Shown here: positions 63,177 to 64,000 of the stretch, in pieces
Layout of the letters: every line of letters begins with the position of its first letter
Position numbering within the stretch: position 1 is the first letter of the stretch
Source of the DNA: Bacteroides uniformis
GTDB lineage: Bacteria; Bacteroidota; Bacteroidia; Bacteroidales; Bacteroidaceae
Length of the DNA stretch: 64,000 nucleotides
NCBI RefSeq assembly: GCF_025147485.1
Contig: NZ_CP102263.1
Span: 757,501 to 821,500 of the forward strand
Direction: 5' to 3'
Position numbers and translations under genes: made by a program
The notes under the pieces: model-generated
Told to the model about the DNA's origin: nothing
The model's database searches: none
What the model saw: only the letters and a program-made list of their open reading frames with translations

Positions 63177-64000
63177 TTAATTGTTATGATTCGGTTCAAT
63201 GTTCCAGTAGGTGATTTCAGTGTTGGGAATGGCCAGTAAAGGCAAGTAACGTTCACCTCCACCGATTCCAGGCACATTTACCTTAAGGCAATATTGCTGG
63301 ATGTTGTTACCTATGCCCGGTATGCGGATTTCCATGTCTGCATTGTTGTTGGTATTGACGGGACCTGCACCTCCGGTGCGATATTGGTCTTTTACTTTGC
63401 TTAGTCGGTCAAGCAAACGGCCTGTACGAATCAAGTCGTATGTGCGTATATTTTCCATGCCTAGTTCTAGGCGGCGTTCATTCCAGATGGCTTCAAGCAG
63501 TGCCTGGCCTGTTACGGAGCTATCAAGGTCTGGGATGTTAGGCGTAATGTCAGGGTAGACGAATTCCCTAGGTGATCCAATCATGAACCCTTGGCAATAA
63601 GAAGATTCTCGGGCACGCCTACGCACTTCATTGACTTTTTGCCGAGCTTCATCTTCTCTTTGTAAATAATAGGCAGCTTCGGCATGCATTAGCAGTATGT
63701 CGGCATACCTGATAACAAATATGGCTTTGGTTGTACCAGTCAGCAAGGCATCTCGCCCTGATTCACCGTCATAGGTAGCCATTTTGCGACTATAGTAGTT
63801 GGTCATCATCTGTCCAGCTCTGTCAGGGAAATTAGAAGGAATACCATACAAGATTCCGTTGTTATAGCCGATGCCGTAAACTGTACAGCTCAGACGTGGG
63901 TCGGTTATATCGAAGGCGTCTACCAGATCCTGGGTGGGTTGGTTAAACCCCCAACCGCCGGCTGCGCTTCTATTTCTCTCGAAGAACCAAGAAAGAACCA
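63177..64000 (-). CDS. SusD-like outer-membrane lipoprotein, C-terminal part
   Basis: The reverse strand is open from the window edge to TAA at 63177, giving about 274 C-terminal residues; the N-terminus is outside. Family blocks: GGWGFNQPTQDLVDAFDITDPR, VIRYADILLMHAEAAYYLQRE, QALLEAIWNERRLELGMENI and RTYDLIRTGRLLDRL, all typical of the main SusD family. It is followed at 25 bases by the TIG lipoprotein, GH26 and GH2 genes. A SusC gene is expected just beyond the edge. Confidence 0.93.
   Translation of the reverse strand, partial: VLSWFFERNRSAAGGWGFNQPTQDLVDAFDITDPRLSCTVYGIGYNNGILYGIPSNFPDRAGQMMTNYYSRKMATYDGESGRDALLTGTTKAIFVIRYADILLMHAEAAYYLQREDEARQKVNEVRRRARESSYCQGFMIGSPREFVYPDITPNIPDLDSSVTGQALLEAIWNERRLELGMENIRTYDLIRTGRLLDRLSKVKDQYRTGGAGPVNTNNNADMEIRIPGIGNNIQQYCLKVNVPGIGGGERYLPLLAIPNTEITYWNIEPNHNN

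Overview
This window looks like chromosomal DNA of a gut Bacteroides (Bacteroidales). The evidence is SusC/SusD pairs with attached glycoside hydrolases, lipoprotein signals ending in Cys, weak Shine-Dalgarno sequences, the Bacteroides -7 promoter box TAnnTTTG in front of many genes (with a full TTTG-N19-TACCTTTG at the tRNA-Glu), a meso-DAP type MurE, and a glycine-lipid acyltransferase pair. The species cannot be fixed from the sequence alone.

Layout. 1-4.7 kb: 5' part of a TonB-dependent outer-membrane receptor, a DUF4010 membrane protein, a CYTH triphosphatase-like protein, an unlisted 44-residue membrane protein and prfB, all on the minus strand. 4.8-16.7 kb: a minus-strand polysaccharide-utilisation-like locus (SusC, SusD, an M57-type zinc protease lipoprotein, GH9, DUF5009 membrane acyltransferase-like protein, GHL10-like lipoprotein, CBM9-like protein). 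17-27 kb: housekeeping genes (acyl-CoA synthetase, beta-barrel protein, ArgE-like deacylase, an EnvC/DUF4292/TPR/dUTPase operon, dGTPase). 27-32 kb: GlsB/GlsA-like acyltransferases, two tandem, 91% identical ECF sigma factors with duplicated upstream regions, and a GH125 alpha-mannosidase. 32.5-48.7 kb: a complete division and cell-wall (dcw) cluster mraZ-rsmH-ftsL-ftsI-murE-mraY-murD-ftsW-murG-murC-ftsQ-ftsA-ftsZ. 48.8-56.6 kb: yqeY-like gene, recO, tRNA-Glu, rpsT, gyrB, a DUF3109 protein, gpmI and a CorA transporter. 56.6-57.3 kb: a decayed IS4-family transposase. 57.8-64 kb: the 3' part of a second locus with a GH2 enzyme, a GH26 mannanase-like enzyme, a small TIG-domain lipoprotein and a truncated SusD.

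The least ordinary content is non-coding. (a) Two arrays with an exact 22-bp period and internal dyad symmetry (17075-17298 and 49388-49513). (b) Several families of short inverted repeats placed exactly at gene junctions: a 42-bp pair that ends on the start codons of the divergent dut and dgt genes and recurs before ftsI; TGTGCTAAT hairpins between murE/mraY and mraY/murD; and a GC-rich element in four copies at ftsW/murG and murG/murC. The last family is read as protein at the C-terminus of MurG and possibly at the N-termini of MurG and MurC, where each copy also supplies an in-frame GTG behind a G-rich Shine-Dalgarno-like run. (c) Two direct TTGTGGGGAA repeats at a 10-bp period before mraZ, which fit an MraZ autoregulatory operator.
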